Below are positions 1 through 7,897 of a stretch of 64,000 nt of DNA, piece after piece. The first letter of the stretch is position 1, and every line of letters begins with the position of its first letter. The notes under the pieces were generated by a model that was given only the letters and a program-made list of their open reading frames with translations, was not told the origin of the DNA and did not search any database. Source of the stretch: JBJYKD01 sp049310025 (GTDB lineage Bacteria > Bacillota > Thermosediminibacteria > Thermosediminibacterales > Tepidanaerobacteraceae); contig NZ_JBJYKD010000007.1 in the NCBI RefSeq assembly GCF_049310025.1, positions 1 through 64,000 on the forward strand, written 5' to 3'. A program made the translations under genes and the position numbers.

Positions 1-141
1 TTTCCAAAACATTCCTTATGAAATTTTCAAGGTTCGGGAAAAGAAGTAAAAAAGTAGGGTTTCTACACTAGAATCAAACATTGTAAAAGATATAATTGAC
101 ATCCTTAGAGGAATCGGGAAAAATATAAATGTAAAGTATTT

Positions 142-330
142 CTAATTCTGTTTGTCTTCCATCTTGATTTTGACATCCTTTCGGGTCCCCGGCTGGTGGC
201 TCTCCAGTTGCGCTGTTTGAGATACCGCCTCCCGGGGATGAGGTCTTCCCGCCGGTTTATAAATATTTGCACCTATTTCTTCCCGGGCAAAAGTCCTCCT
301 CCGGGCAAAAAGCTTTTTCTTGAGAGCCAT
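142..330 (-). CDS. Small basic hypothetical protein
   Basis: A 62-residue protein starting MALKKKLFARRRTF and ending in a lysine-rich tail. I do not recognise a family. The start at 330 is preceded on the minus strand by a strong AGGAGGGG ribosome site; a longer in-frame reading to 444 would overlap the upstream gene and has no such site. The sequence is rich in Arg and Lys, with no membrane segment or cysteine. It lies 22 bp downstream of another small minus-strand gene, so the two are probably co-transcribed. Function unknown. Confidence 0.6.
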   Translation of the reverse strand: MALKKKLFARRRTFAREEIGANIYKPAGRPHPREAVSQTAQLESHQPGTRKDVKIKMEDKQN

Positions 331-352
331 AATGAACCCCTCCTCAGTCGCA

Positions 353-547
353 TCAAGTCTGGTCCAACCCCGTAAGAACTTTGTCAAAAAGATCGATATT
401 GCACCTTCCTTCCTCCCAGTGAATACACGTCTCGCAGCTGACAATCCTATTTTCCTTGCCCTCTACGGGCATCCACGACACGTCGCCCGAGTAAATATAA
501 CCGGGGCACGTTTCTCCAACCGCCTGAAGCTGCATTTTACTCACCAT
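353..547 (-). CDS. Small cysteine-containing protein (putative metal-binding)
   Basis: A 64-residue protein. The ATG at 547 follows a GGGAGGG ribosome site. It contains three clustered cysteines (CETCIHWEEGRC near residues 38-49) plus one near residue 14, a layout suggesting a small metal knuckle. A short protein of similar style (CCGTCKFLE...C...C) lies at 60671 in the mobile element. No family or function can be assigned; it probably shares a transcript with the next minus-strand gene. Confidence 0.6.
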   Translation of the reverse strand: MVSKMQLQAVGETCPGYIYSGDVSWMPVEGKENRIVSCETCIHWEEGRCNIDLFDKVLTGLDQT

Positions 548-718
548 ACTTTTTCCCTCCCAAGCTTTATGCTGTCTAATATTATTTTTCTATATAAATC
601 GCAAAATATTTATGGGAGATACAAAACATAGCAATTACACTCTTTTATTGTCAGCGAAATTATTATATAATATATGCTAAGACAATTAAATTTTTTCAAT
701 GTATGGGAGGTTTTAAAG

Positions 719-916
719 GTGCCAATATATGAATTTTACTGTATGGATTGCGGACACAGATTTGAAGAACTGCTGAAGATTTCGGAAAACAACGGCAAAA
801 TGGAGTGCCCCAGGTGCAGGGGCACCAATACCAGGAAGGCGGTTTCCGCTTTCTGTACAGGCGGAGGTTCCTCATCCGATTCCTCTTCTTCATCGCACGG
901 ATGTAAGTTCGGATGA
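719..916 (+). CDS. FmdB-family zinc-ribbon regulatory protein
   Basis: A 65-residue protein with the FmdB/putative regulatory zinc-ribbon pattern: VPIYEFYCMDCGHRFEELL at the start, then MECPRCRG, giving two CxxC pairs, followed by a Ser/Gly-rich tail ending HGCKFG. The GTG at 719 is chosen because GGGAGG lies 8 bp upstream and the family begins with PIYEF; the in-frame ATG at 674 would add an unrelated 15-residue leader. FmdB proteins are named from a regulator of an amidase/formamidase operon, but the role of this short form is not established. Confidence 0.85.
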   Translation: MPIYEFYCMDCGHRFEELLKISENNGKMECPRCRGTNTRKAVSAFCTGGGSSSDSSSSSHGCKFG

Positions 917-922
917 GGGATA

Positions 923-984
923 GGGTAAAACAACCCTCGGCGAGGGTTAAACTGCGGTTTTATGCCGAAGGTTTTGTTTTGCCC
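923..984. repeat. Long imperfect inverted repeat after the fmdB-like gene
   Basis: Arms at 923-941 and 964-984 are imperfect inverted copies (GGGTAAAACAACC against GGTTTTGTTTTGCCC). The left arm also forms its own short hairpin at 932-948 (AACCCTC, GGC loop, GAGGGTT), so two alternative folds compete. No clean T-run follows. It may be a terminator or a leader structure for the helicase gene. The rest of 985-1192 shows nothing recognisable. Confidence 0.4.
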
Positions 985-1192
985 CCGGCGCATTTCGTAT
1001 TGCCGATAAAAAAATGATATGGTAAAATCAAACCGTAATTTAATATGTTTTACTGTTGTTACGGTCCGGGAGGAAAAAGGCAGAAAGCCAGTGCAAGCCC
1101 GAAGATGTTAACTTTTTAGATTACCGATTTGGAGCTTGCGTCGTGGGGAGGGAAGCCAGGGGTGGAAAGTTTGCTTCCACCCCGAAAATATT

Positions 1193-3451
1193 ATGAATCT
1201 GGAACAGGTGCTTGACCGGTTGAAAACCTCAAAAAATGTCATGGACAATATAACTCACTGGGAGATTATCCCCCCAAAACCGGGCGAATATGAGCCTTTT
1301 CCCGATTATCTCGATGAAAGACTCGTAAATGTCTTAAGGAAGAAAGGCATATATAAACTTTACTCTCACCAGCGAATGGCTCTAGACGAGGTGGAAAAAG
1401 GGCGCAATATCATTGTGGTAACCCCCACGGCTTCGGGGAAAACCCTCTGCTACAATCTGCCGGTGCTGAACACCCTTTTAAGAGACAGAAATTCCAGAGC
1501 CATATATCTCTTTCCCACAAAAGCCCTTTCCCAGGATCAGGTATCCGAACTTATGGATATGGTGGACGGGATGGGTGAGGATATAAAAACATTTACATAT
1601 GACGGCGATACGCCACCCGGCGCGCGGGTGGCCATTCGAAGAGACGGCCACATAGTTGTAACAAATCCCGACATGCTTCACACCGGCATCCTTCCGCATC
1701 ACACCAAGTGGATCAAGCTGTTTTCGAATTTAAAATATGTTATCATAGACGAGGTGCATACCTATCGCGGAGTTTTCGGCAGTCACACGGCCAATGTGCT
1801 CCGCCGACTTCACCGCATTTGCAGGTTTTACGGTTCTAACCCCGTATTTATATGCTGCTCGGCCACCATAGCCAATCCCAAAGAACTTTCGGAAAAACTT
1901 ACGGGAAGGGAAATGGTCCTTATCGATAAAAACGGTGCCCCTTCCGGCGAAAAAAATATAATATTTTACAACCCTCTGGTTGTCAACCGTCAGCTCGGAA
2001 TCCGCAGAAGCAGTATTATAGAAGCCAAAAATCTTGCCCTTGAATTTTTAAAAAACCGCATTCAAACCATAACCTTTGCCAGGAGCCGCCTGGCAGTAGA
2101 GGTTCTGGTCACATACATCAAAGAAGGAATGAAAAAAATCCCCGGCGGGGAAGGGTGCATAAGGGGTTACCGGGGAGGATATTTGCCCAGGGAACGCAGG
2201 GAAATTGAAAGGGGTTTGAGAGAAGGAAAAATTCTGGGAGTCGTCAGCACCAACGCCCTGGAGCTCGGAATAGATATCGGAAACCTGGATGTCAGCATAA
2301 TCACCGGTTACCCGGGCACGATTTCCAGCACGTGGCAGCAGGCGGGGAGGGCGGGCCGACGTTCGTCGGTATCAGCTTCCATCCTGGTGGCTTCCAGCAA
2401 CCCGCTGGACCAGTTTATAATAGAACATCCCGACTATTTTTTCGGTTCGCCGCCCGAACACGGCCTCATAAATCCCGACAACCTTTACATACTGGTCAGC
2501 CACATAAAGTGCGCCGCCTTTGAGCTGCCATTTGAAGACGGAGAGTTTTTCGGTGGCCAGGCAATAGATGAAATCCTGGCTTTCCTGGAGGGGGAAAGAA
2601 TCCTGCGCCATGTGGGCGGCCGCTGGCACTGGATGGCCGAGGCTTTTCCCGCCGAAGAGGTCAGTCTGCGCAGCGCATCCGCTGAAAACTTCGTAGTGGT
2701 GGACATCACCGAAGGCGCCCGGGTTATAGGGGAAGTGGACAGATCCAGCGCGCCTATGATGATCCACGAGGAAGCCATCTACATCCACGACGGGCAGCAG
2801 TACCAGGTGGAAAAACTTGATTATGAGGAAAAAAAGGCTTATGTGAGAAAAGTCAGCGTGGATTACTACACCGATGCGAATCTGGCTGTCGAAATTAAGG
2901 TGCTGGACGTATTCAAGGAGGGACATAACAAAAAGCTGGAAAAAAGCTTTGGAGAGGTGATGGTTACCAGCCTGGCCACCATGTTTAAAAAGATTAAGCT
3001 CTTCACCCATGAAAATGTGGGTTCGGGCCCTATCCACCTGCCGCCGGAGGAGATGCATACCACCGCCTTCTGGATGGCTGTGCCCGGTGAGATCGACGGA
3101 CTGACCGGTGGAGAACTGGAGTCGGGCATTCTGGGCCTCTGCAATGTCATGACGAATGTGGCTCCCCTGTTTCTGATGTGCGACCCCAGAGATATACGTG
3201 GCGTTGTCCAGATAAGGTCCCCTTTCACCGGCAAACCCACCATATATATTTACGATAATTATCCCGGCGGTGTGGGGTTTTCCGAAAAGCTGTATGAACT
3301 TGATGAAACCCTTTTGAGAGCTGCAAGACAGGTGATAATGGAATGCGGCTGTGAAGACGGGTGTCCTTCCTGCGTGGGGCCTTTTGAAGAAGTGGGTCAC
3401 GGGAGCAAGACTTTTGCGTTAAGAATAATCAAAGAGGTGCTTTCGGATTGA
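1193..3451 (+). CDS. mrfA: DEXH-box DNA-repair helicase MrfA (YprA-type, DUF1998)
   Basis: A 752-residue superfamily 2 helicase. Walker A TPTASGKT is at 77-84, DEVH at 186-189, SAT near 220, and QAGRAGR in the second RecA domain. The C-terminal half matches DUF1998-type helicases and carries a four-cysteine site CGCEDGCPSC at 718-727, proposed in the family to bind metal. Bacillus subtilis MrfA (YprA) works with the exonuclease MrfB in mitomycin C repair, independent of UvrABC. The next gene is mrfB, overlapping by a TTGA junction, which supports the assignment. I chose the ATG at 1193 because homologues start near there; a TTG at 1136 is possible, and neither has a strong ribosome site. Confidence 0.93.
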   Translation: MNLEQVLDRLKTSKNVMDNITHWEIIPPKPGEYEPFPDYLDERLVNVLRKKGIYKLYSHQRMALDEVEKGRNIIVVTPTASGKTLCYNLPVLNTLLRDRNSRAIYLFPTKALSQDQVSELMDMVDGMGEDIKTFTYDGDTPPGARVAIRRDGHIVVTNPDMLHTGILPHHTKWIKLFSNLKYVIIDEVHTYRGVFGSHTANVLRRLHRICRFYGSNPVFICCSATIANPKELSEKLTGREMVLIDKNGAPSGEKNIIFYNPLVVNRQLGIRRSSIIEAKNLALEFLKNRIQTITFARSRLAVEVLVTYIKEGMKKIPGGEGCIRGYRGGYLPRERREIERGLREGKILGVVSTNALELGIDIGNLDVSIITGYPGTISSTWQQAGRAGRRSSVSASILVASSNPLDQFIIEHPDYFFGSPPEHGLINPDNLYILVSHIKCAAFELPFEDGEFFGGQAIDEILAFLEGERILRHVGGRWHWMAEAFPAEEVSLRSASAENFVVVDITEGARVIGEVDRSSAPMMIHEEAIYIHDGQQYQVEKLDYEEKKAYVRKVSVDYYTDANLAVEIKVLDVFKEGHNKKLEKSFGEVMVTSLATMFKKIKLFTHENVGSGPIHLPPEEMHTTAFWMAVPGEIDGLTGGELESGILGLCNVMTNVAPLFLMCDPRDIRGVVQIRSPFTGKPTIYIYDNYPGGVGFSEKLYELDETLLRAARQVIMECGCEDGCPSCVGPFEEVGHGSKTFALRIIKEVLSD

Positions 3452-4743
3452 ACCTCTCGGAAAAATTGAAGGCCTTTATCAGCGGAAAAGAGTTACATAA
3501 AAAAGCGCCGGATTCCTCCCTCGGAGAAAAGCCCGGCGACTTTCAAACTTCAGAAGGGCTCGACAACGGCTGGGGGGAGGATTTATGCCGGCTGACGGGC
3601 GGCAGGATTGTTAACACTCCATACGGCCGGCATCTGCTGGTTCAGAATAATTATGACTGGTCTTTCTGCCATGGAGGAATAGAGCTCGGTGAAATTCGCA
3701 ATATTTCGCCCGAGGCACTGAAGCTCCTGGCAAAAGACGACGGCTATGCTCGCCTTAATTTTAACAGGTCTGTGTTTATTGATACGGAAACCACCGGCCT
3801 TGCCGGCGGTTCGGGAACTTATGCTTTCTTGATAGGCGTGGGTTTTTTTGACTGCACCGGTTTTAAACTTAACCAGTATTTTATGATGGACCTCGATGAA
3901 GAGCCGGCGGTTTTGTTCAGTCTGGGGAATCTTCTTAAAGGCTTTGAAGCCATAATCAGTTTTAACGGTAGAGCTTACGACATACCGCTTCTTTCGGCCA
4001 GGTTCCTGATAAACCGTATGGAAAACCACGTTGAAAAGCCGCTGCACCTGGACCTGTTGTGGTCCGCCCGGCGGCTCTACAGGGAGCGGCTGGAAAGCGT
4101 AAGCCTTTCTTCTCTGGAAACCAAACTTTTTTCCCTGCACAGAGAAGGGGACGTTCCGAGTTTTGAAATACCCTCCATATATTTTCGCTATTTAAGAGAG
4201 AAAAACCCCTATCCTCTTCAGCCTATATTTCACCATAACCGCATGGATATCCTTTCCCTGGTAACCCTGACGGTAAGGATGGCCGCGGCCCTTGAAAATC
4301 CATTTTGTTCAGGGGACTTGCTTGGTCAGGACTACTATTGCCTGGGAAGACTATATGAAGATATGGGGATGATAGAGGAAAGCATAATCTGCTACAACAG
4401 AGCCCTTAACGTCCCCGGAGTAAAAGAACGGGCTTATTTGCAACTTTCCCTGCTTTACAAACGACTGGGAAAGTGGAATGACGCGGAGAAACTGTGGATA
4501 AAAATGGCCCGGGACAACATACACAGTGTTTTTGCGCTGGTGGAACTGGCCAAGTTTTACGAGCACAGACTTAAAGATTACAAAAAGGCCGCTGTGGCCG
4601 CTCAAAGAGCCCTGGAGATAGCGTATAAAAACAAAGGCTTGCTTGGGTTTTCGGCAAAAAACGAGATAGAAGAGTTAAAAAAACGCCTTGCCAGGATAAA
4701 ATGTAAGCAGGGCAGTATCTCCGAACAGGTAAAAATATTATAG
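3448..4743 (+). CDS. mrfB: RNase H-like exonuclease MrfB (YprB-type) with TPR tail
   Basis: A 431-residue protein with a DEDD exonuclease core: FIDTETTG (D112, E114), SFNGRAYDIPLL (about 171-182) and HHNRMDILSL (about 253-262). The C-terminal third consists of TPR-like helical repeats (YYCLGRLYEDMG, AYLQLSLLYKRLG). This matches B. subtilis YprB/MrfB, which acts with the MrfA helicase in removing mitomycin lesions. It starts at TTG 3448 inside the mrfA stop codon, so the genes are translationally coupled. The N-terminal 60 residues are less conserved. Confidence 0.9.
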   Translation: MNLSEKLKAFISGKELHKKAPDSSLGEKPGDFQTSEGLDNGWGEDLCRLTGGRIVNTPYGRHLLVQNNYDWSFCHGGIELGEIRNISPEALKLLAKDDGYARLNFNRSVFIDTETTGLAGGSGTYAFLIGVGFFDCTGFKLNQYFMMDLDEEPAVLFSLGNLLKGFEAIISFNGRAYDIPLLSARFLINRMENHVEKPLHLDLLWSARRLYRERLESVSLSSLETKLFSLHREGDVPSFEIPSIYFRYLREKNPYPLQPIFHHNRMDILSLVTLTVRMAAALENPFCSGDLLGQDYYCLGRLYEDMGMIEESIICYNRALNVPGVKERAYLQLSLLYKRLGKWNDAEKLWIKMARDNIHSVFALVELAKFYEHRLKDYKKAAVAAQRALEIAYKNKGLLGFSAKNEIEELKKRLARIKCKQGSISEQVKIL

Positions 4744-4768
4744 TAAAAATAACTTGGGAGGTATGATC

Positions 4769-5290
4769 ATGAAAAATGCAATAAAAATGGCTGCGGAACT
4801 GATGGCAATTTCTGCCAGAACAGCCCCCAAAACGGCGGGCAGGGATTATGTTGAAATAAAAATAGTGGAAGGCGAGCAGCTGACAGCCCTGGGCAAAGAG
4901 ATGGCGGCGTACGGCAGGGAAAAAGGAAAAGTAAATTATGACCGGGATGGCAAAAACGTGGAGGATTCAGCTGCTGTATTGCTGGTCTCTTTAAAGGAGG
5001 CTAAAACTGCAGGGCTCAACTGCGGCGCCTGCGGTTATCCCGAATGTGCCAAATTACCGGCTCTTTCCGAAGGCCCTGAATTCGCCGGCCCCCTTTGCGC
5101 CTGGAGGCTTGTGGATCTTGGGATAGCCGTGGGTTCCGCGGTAAAGACCGCCAGCATTCTCAACGTCGATAACCGCATAATGTACCGCATAGGTGTTGTG
5201 GCCCGAAAAATGGGTCTTATAGAAGGAGAAGTGGTGCTGGGGATCCCGCTTTCAGCCAGCGGCAAAAATATATATTTTGACAGAAAGTGA
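4769..5290 (+). CDS. DUF2148 ferredoxin-domain protein
   Basis: A 173-residue protein of the DUF2148 family. Four cysteines (C85, C88, C93 in NCGACGYPEC and C110 in GPLC) could hold an iron-sulphur cluster. The C-terminal part (SAVKTASILNVDNRIMYRIG) is typical of the family. The ATG at 4769 sits 7 bp after GGGAGG; the in-frame TTG at 4754 and ATG at 4763 overlap or abut that site. It begins 25 bp after mrfB and may be in the same transcript, but no functional link is known. Enzymatic role unknown. Confidence 0.85.
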   Translation: MKNAIKMAAELMAISARTAPKTAGRDYVEIKIVEGEQLTALGKEMAAYGREKGKVNYDRDGKNVEDSAAVLLVSLKEAKTAGLNCGACGYPECAKLPALSEGPEFAGPLCAWRLVDLGIAVGSAVKTASILNVDNRIMYRIGVVARKMGLIEGEVVLGIPLSASGKNIYFDRK

Positions 5291-5397
5291 CCCTCTACAC
5301 CATACCGTATAAAAATTAAAATTTGCGGAGATATGAAACGTCAGCCTGCAATTGTTTTTTCTATCCGGAAGAAGGGTGTTAGCTTCAAGACCAATTA

Positions 5398-5450
5398 TTC
5401 ACTTATCCTGCGACAGGGAGATTCCTCATGGTACCACCTCGCGATTTTTA
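5398..5450 (-). promoter_or_regulatory. Orphan T-box antiterminator-like remnant
   Basis: Read on the minus strand, 5439-5430 is AGGTGGTACC, the T-box core that pairs with the tRNA acceptor end. It is followed by a CTCCCTGTCGCAGG-type stem (5421-5408), as in T-box antiterminator/terminator regions. No minus-strand gene lies downstream (only the 3' end of the DUF2148 gene), and there is no long T-run. It looks like a decayed leader whose gene has been lost. The remainder of the 5291-5584 gap shows only a TATAAA-like element at about 5545 ahead of the transaldolase gene. Confidence 0.35.
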
Positions 5451-5584
5451 GCCGCTTATAAACAAGGCCGATTGCGAAATTATTTCAAGGTCAAAAAATC
5501 CCATTTAACCGATTGTTCTCTGGAAATATTTTAAAAAAAGGTATAAAATATTTAAAAAGTCGACACTTACGGAGGTAATGAATT

Positions 5585-6235
5585 ATGAAATTTTTTTTGG
5601 ATACCGCCAATGTAAACGAAATCCGGGAGGCTGCGTCTCTCGGGGTGATTTCGGGCGTAACTACAAATCCGACGCTGATCTCCAAAGAGGGAAGGGATTT
5701 TAAGGAAACAATTCTGGAAATAACCTCAATAGTGGACGGTCCTGTAAGCGCCGAAGTGATAAGCCTGGATGCTGAAGGCATGATTAAAGAGGCCGTGGAC
5801 ATTGCCTCCTGGCACCCCAATGTCGTCATAAAAATTCCTATGGTCTGGGAGGGCCTTAAAGCCGTAAAGGAACTGAGTAAAAGAGGAATAAAGACGAACG
5901 TGACTCTGATTTTTTCACCCAATCAGGCGCTGCTCGCCGCCAGGGCGGGAGCGACTTTCGTAAGCCCGTTCGTGGGCAGATTCACCGATATCAGCCAGGA
6001 CGGTATAGCACTGATTTCAGATATTGCCGAGATTTTTGGATATCACGACATTTCCACCCAGATAATTGCGGCCAGTATAAGAACCCCCATGGACGTGATA
6101 AATGCCGCCAAAGCCGGAGCCCACATCGCAACGGTGCCTTTCAAGGTGCTTCAACAAATGGTAAAGCACCCCCTGACAGATATTGGGATAGAGCGCTTTC
6201 TGGAAGATTGGAAGAAGGTTCCAAAAAAATCTTAG
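5585..6235 (+). CDS. tal: Transaldolase, fructose-6-phosphate aldolase-like short type
   Basis: A 216-residue single-domain TIM barrel of the MipB/TalC/FSA class. MKFFLDTANVNEI opens strand 1 and GVTTNPTL strand 2, and VVIKIP carries the Schiff-base lysine K83. This short class transfers dihydroxyacetone units in the non-oxidative pentose phosphate pathway, or acts as a fructose-6-phosphate aldolase; sequence alone does not separate the two. A GGAGGT site lies upstream of ATG 5585, and a rho-independent terminator follows directly, so it is probably a single-gene transcript. Confidence 0.93.
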   Translation: MKFFLDTANVNEIREAASLGVISGVTTNPTLISKEGRDFKETILEITSIVDGPVSAEVISLDAEGMIKEAVDIASWHPNVVIKIPMVWEGLKAVKELSKRGIKTNVTLIFSPNQALLAARAGATFVSPFVGRFTDISQDGIALISDIAEIFGYHDISTQIIAASIRTPMDVINAAKAGAHIATVPFKVLQQMVKHPLTDIGIERFLEDWKKVPKKS

Positions 6236-6247
6236 CTAATTCGGCAG

Positions 6248-6278
6248 GAGGGCAGGGTATGTCGACCTGCCCTTTTTG
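6248..6278 (+). terminator. Rho-independent terminator after transaldolase
   Basis: Stem GGGCAGG (6250-6256) pairs with CCTGCCC (6266-6272), followed by TTTTT. It begins about 13 bp after the transaldolase stop. Confidence 0.85.
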
Positions 6279-6338
6279 GTTAAAATTTAGCCTCCTCCCA
6301 ATACACAGAGGCAGGGCCTTGAATTTGAATAAAAACCT

Positions 6339-6488
6339 CTACTTCTTATTTTCCGGTCCCCGCTCAGGGTCCAGGACCTTTCTTTTTCCTCTCACCCTGT
6401 CTAAATCCTGTTTTCGAACTGCCAGTTCAAGAGCCGTTTCCTGCCTGGCTTCCCCTTTGTCTTTTGAAGATTTTTTTTGCTTTTCCAT
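6339..6488 (-). CDS. Small charged hypothetical protein
   Basis: A 49-residue minus-strand reading frame (begins MEKQKKSSKDKGEARQ, ends GPENKK) preceded by an excellent AGGAGGAGG ribosome site. It is highly charged and likely disordered or helical, with no cysteines and no membrane segment. It lies alone between the transaldolase terminator and the divergent GerMN lipoprotein gene. No family recognised. Confidence 0.6.
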   Translation of the reverse strand: MEKQKKSSKDKGEARQETALELAVRKQDLDRVRGKRKVLDPERGPENKK

Positions 6489-6594
6489 TTTCCTCCTCCT
6501 GATAGTTTCTACTAAAATTAGTATTATTCTGGGTAACGGGATTTATTTATGTTATAATAAAAATGAGCCTAAAAAATCCGGGGAGGTAATAGAT

Positions 6595-7698
6595 ATGCCA
6601 AGACTACCCAGAAATTTTCTTGTATATTTATTAATGCTTTTTATTGCGGCAGGATGTACGGCGAGATTTAAGACATATCAGGATGACAGCGGCTCTAAAA
6701 AGCTCCAAAAAGTCGCACTTTATTTTTTAGACAACAACGGCAGGCAGCTGGTACTCGAAGAAAGGGAATTACCGGCGGACGGCCCTTTTTATGAGACCAT
6801 CCTGAGAGAATTAATTAAAGGCCCTGAGGAGCCCGGCGACCTCCCGGTGATACGGCAGGATATGAGTTTTGCTTCCGTTGAGAGAAGAGATGATACAATA
6901 GTCGTGAACTTTAAAGGACAAGAGAGAGAATTTCTTGACAAATCTCCGCTTTTTATCGACTCCATGGTTCTTACCATGACACAACTGGAAGGGATAAATA
7001 AAGTGAGAATTCTCGTGGACGGGGTTCCGTACGACAGCGAGAATCAGGGCTACTATTTTAGAAAGGTAAGGCTCGGGCCGGTATATGTGAGCAAAAACCG
7101 GCAGGAGCGATTAAGACAACAGGCCGAAAGCGGGGAAAAAGAATTTCTTTACGATCCGGTGGAAACAGCCAGAAAAGAAGGAGGAGCCCTCGGGTTTTTA
7201 CCGTCGGATGATTACAAACTCGTTTCAAAACATGACAAAGGCGGAGGTTCGGGCACCGGCGAAGCTTATGTAGAAGTTAAGCACGGTGACAGATACTATA
7301 CCGTACGGCTGATTCAGCCTTTCGGCACCGGTGAAAAAAGCATATGGTTGATTAGCAGCGTATCCAGAAAAATCACCCCGATTTCCGAAGCCGATCCTGC
7401 CAGAGGAGAAGTGTTTATTTACGGCAGGGTTAAAAGCATTGATGTGGAACAAAGAATAATACACATAGAAAGGGAATATATGGACTCGCGTGATGCGCAA
7501 ATAAAGGCCGGTCCGGATATATATGTATTGCCCGAAGCTGTTATCCATTACCAGGAAAAAATTGGAGTCTCCCCTTCCGGGTATGATTATGCGGAATACG
7601 ATGTGGGATTGGCCGATATTAAACCCGGCGATGAACTGGGTATAATCATTACAAAGGATAAAAACGCTAGGGCCATCATTATCTCTGGAAGGGAATAA
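6595..7698 (+). CDS. GerMN-domain lipoprotein
   Basis: A 367-residue lipoprotein. The signal segment ends in the lipobox IAAGC (C21), so it should be anchored outside the cytoplasmic membrane. A GerMN (sporulation/spore germination) domain lies about 40-135 (VALYFLDNNGRQLV, ILVDGVPYD). The C-terminal region is less typical. The ATG at 6595 follows GGGGAGG; the longer in-frame reading from 6208 crosses a terminator and an opposing gene and is rejected. A TATAAT-like -10 lies near 6551. GerM homologues assist septal peptidoglycan and the sporulation channel, but the exact role here is unknown. Confidence 0.85.
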   Translation: MPRLPRNFLVYLLMLFIAAGCTARFKTYQDDSGSKKLQKVALYFLDNNGRQLVLEERELPADGPFYETILRELIKGPEEPGDLPVIRQDMSFASVERRDDTIVVNFKGQEREFLDKSPLFIDSMVLTMTQLEGINKVRILVDGVPYDSENQGYYFRKVRLGPVYVSKNRQERLRQQAESGEKEFLYDPVETARKEGGALGFLPSDDYKLVSKHDKGGGSGTGEAYVEVKHGDRYYTVRLIQPFGTGEKSIWLISSVSRKITPISEADPARGEVFIYGRVKSIDVEQRIIHIEREYMDSRDAQIKAGPDIYVLPEAVIHYQEKIGVSPSGYDYAEYDVGLADIKPGDELGIIITKDKNARAIIISGRE

Positions 7699-7734
7699 AC
7701 AGTGATTAGAAGGAGAAAAAATAAATTCTTTCGC

Positions 7735-7763
7735 AGGAATAGAGCGATCTATTCCTTTTTTTT
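7735..7763 (+). terminator. Rho-independent terminator after the GerMN gene
   Basis: Stem AGGAATAGA (7735-7743), loop GCGA, TCTATTCCT (7748-7756), then a T-run. Confidence 0.9.
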
Positions 7764-7793
7764 AGGCAAATCCCTGTTTTTACAAGAGTCAAA

Positions 7794-7809
7794 TGTGATA
7801 TTTTTCACT
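7794..7809. promoter_or_regulatory. CRP/FNR-type palindrome upstream of the sorC promoter
   Basis: TGTGA-N6-TCACT, one base from the TGTGA-N6-TCACA consensus for CRP/FNR-family regulators (known). It lies just upstream of the -35 box, with its centre about 48 bp before the likely start point. This position suits an activator of the regulator gene and perhaps the operon (inference). Confidence 0.45.
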
Positions 7810-7813
7810 TTTA

Positions 7814-7843
7814 TTGACAAATTTTAAATAATAGAGTTATAAT
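7814..7843 (+). promoter_or_regulatory. Sigma-A promoter of the sorC-type regulator
   Basis: TTGACA at 7814-7819; TTATAA/TATAAT at 7837-7843 with 17-18 bp spacing. Confidence 0.75.
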
Positions 7844-7847
7844 TAAA

Positions 7848-7882
7848 TTGAACGAATGATTATAATATGCACAAATGTTCAA
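7848..7882. promoter_or_regulatory. Putative SorC operator (inverted repeat over the transcription start)
   Basis: Half-sites TTGAACGAAT (7848-7857) and AAATGTTCAA (7873-7882) match at 7 of 10 positions as inverted repeats. They lie immediately after the -10 box, as expected for autorepression. A related arrangement (AACAATT ... AAATGTT) lies at about 12809-12828 before the E1 alpha gene. Confidence 0.5.
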
Positions 7883-7897
7883 CCAAGGAGAAATGTA

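Noticed and set aside
2372..3400. Long minus-strand frame opposite mrfA
   Set aside because: Shadow of the GC-biased mrfA codons; no homology or ribosome site.
5352..5534. 60-codon plus-strand frame before the transaldolase gene
   Set aside because: No ribosome site, composition not protein-like, and it overlaps the T-box-like remnant on the other strand.
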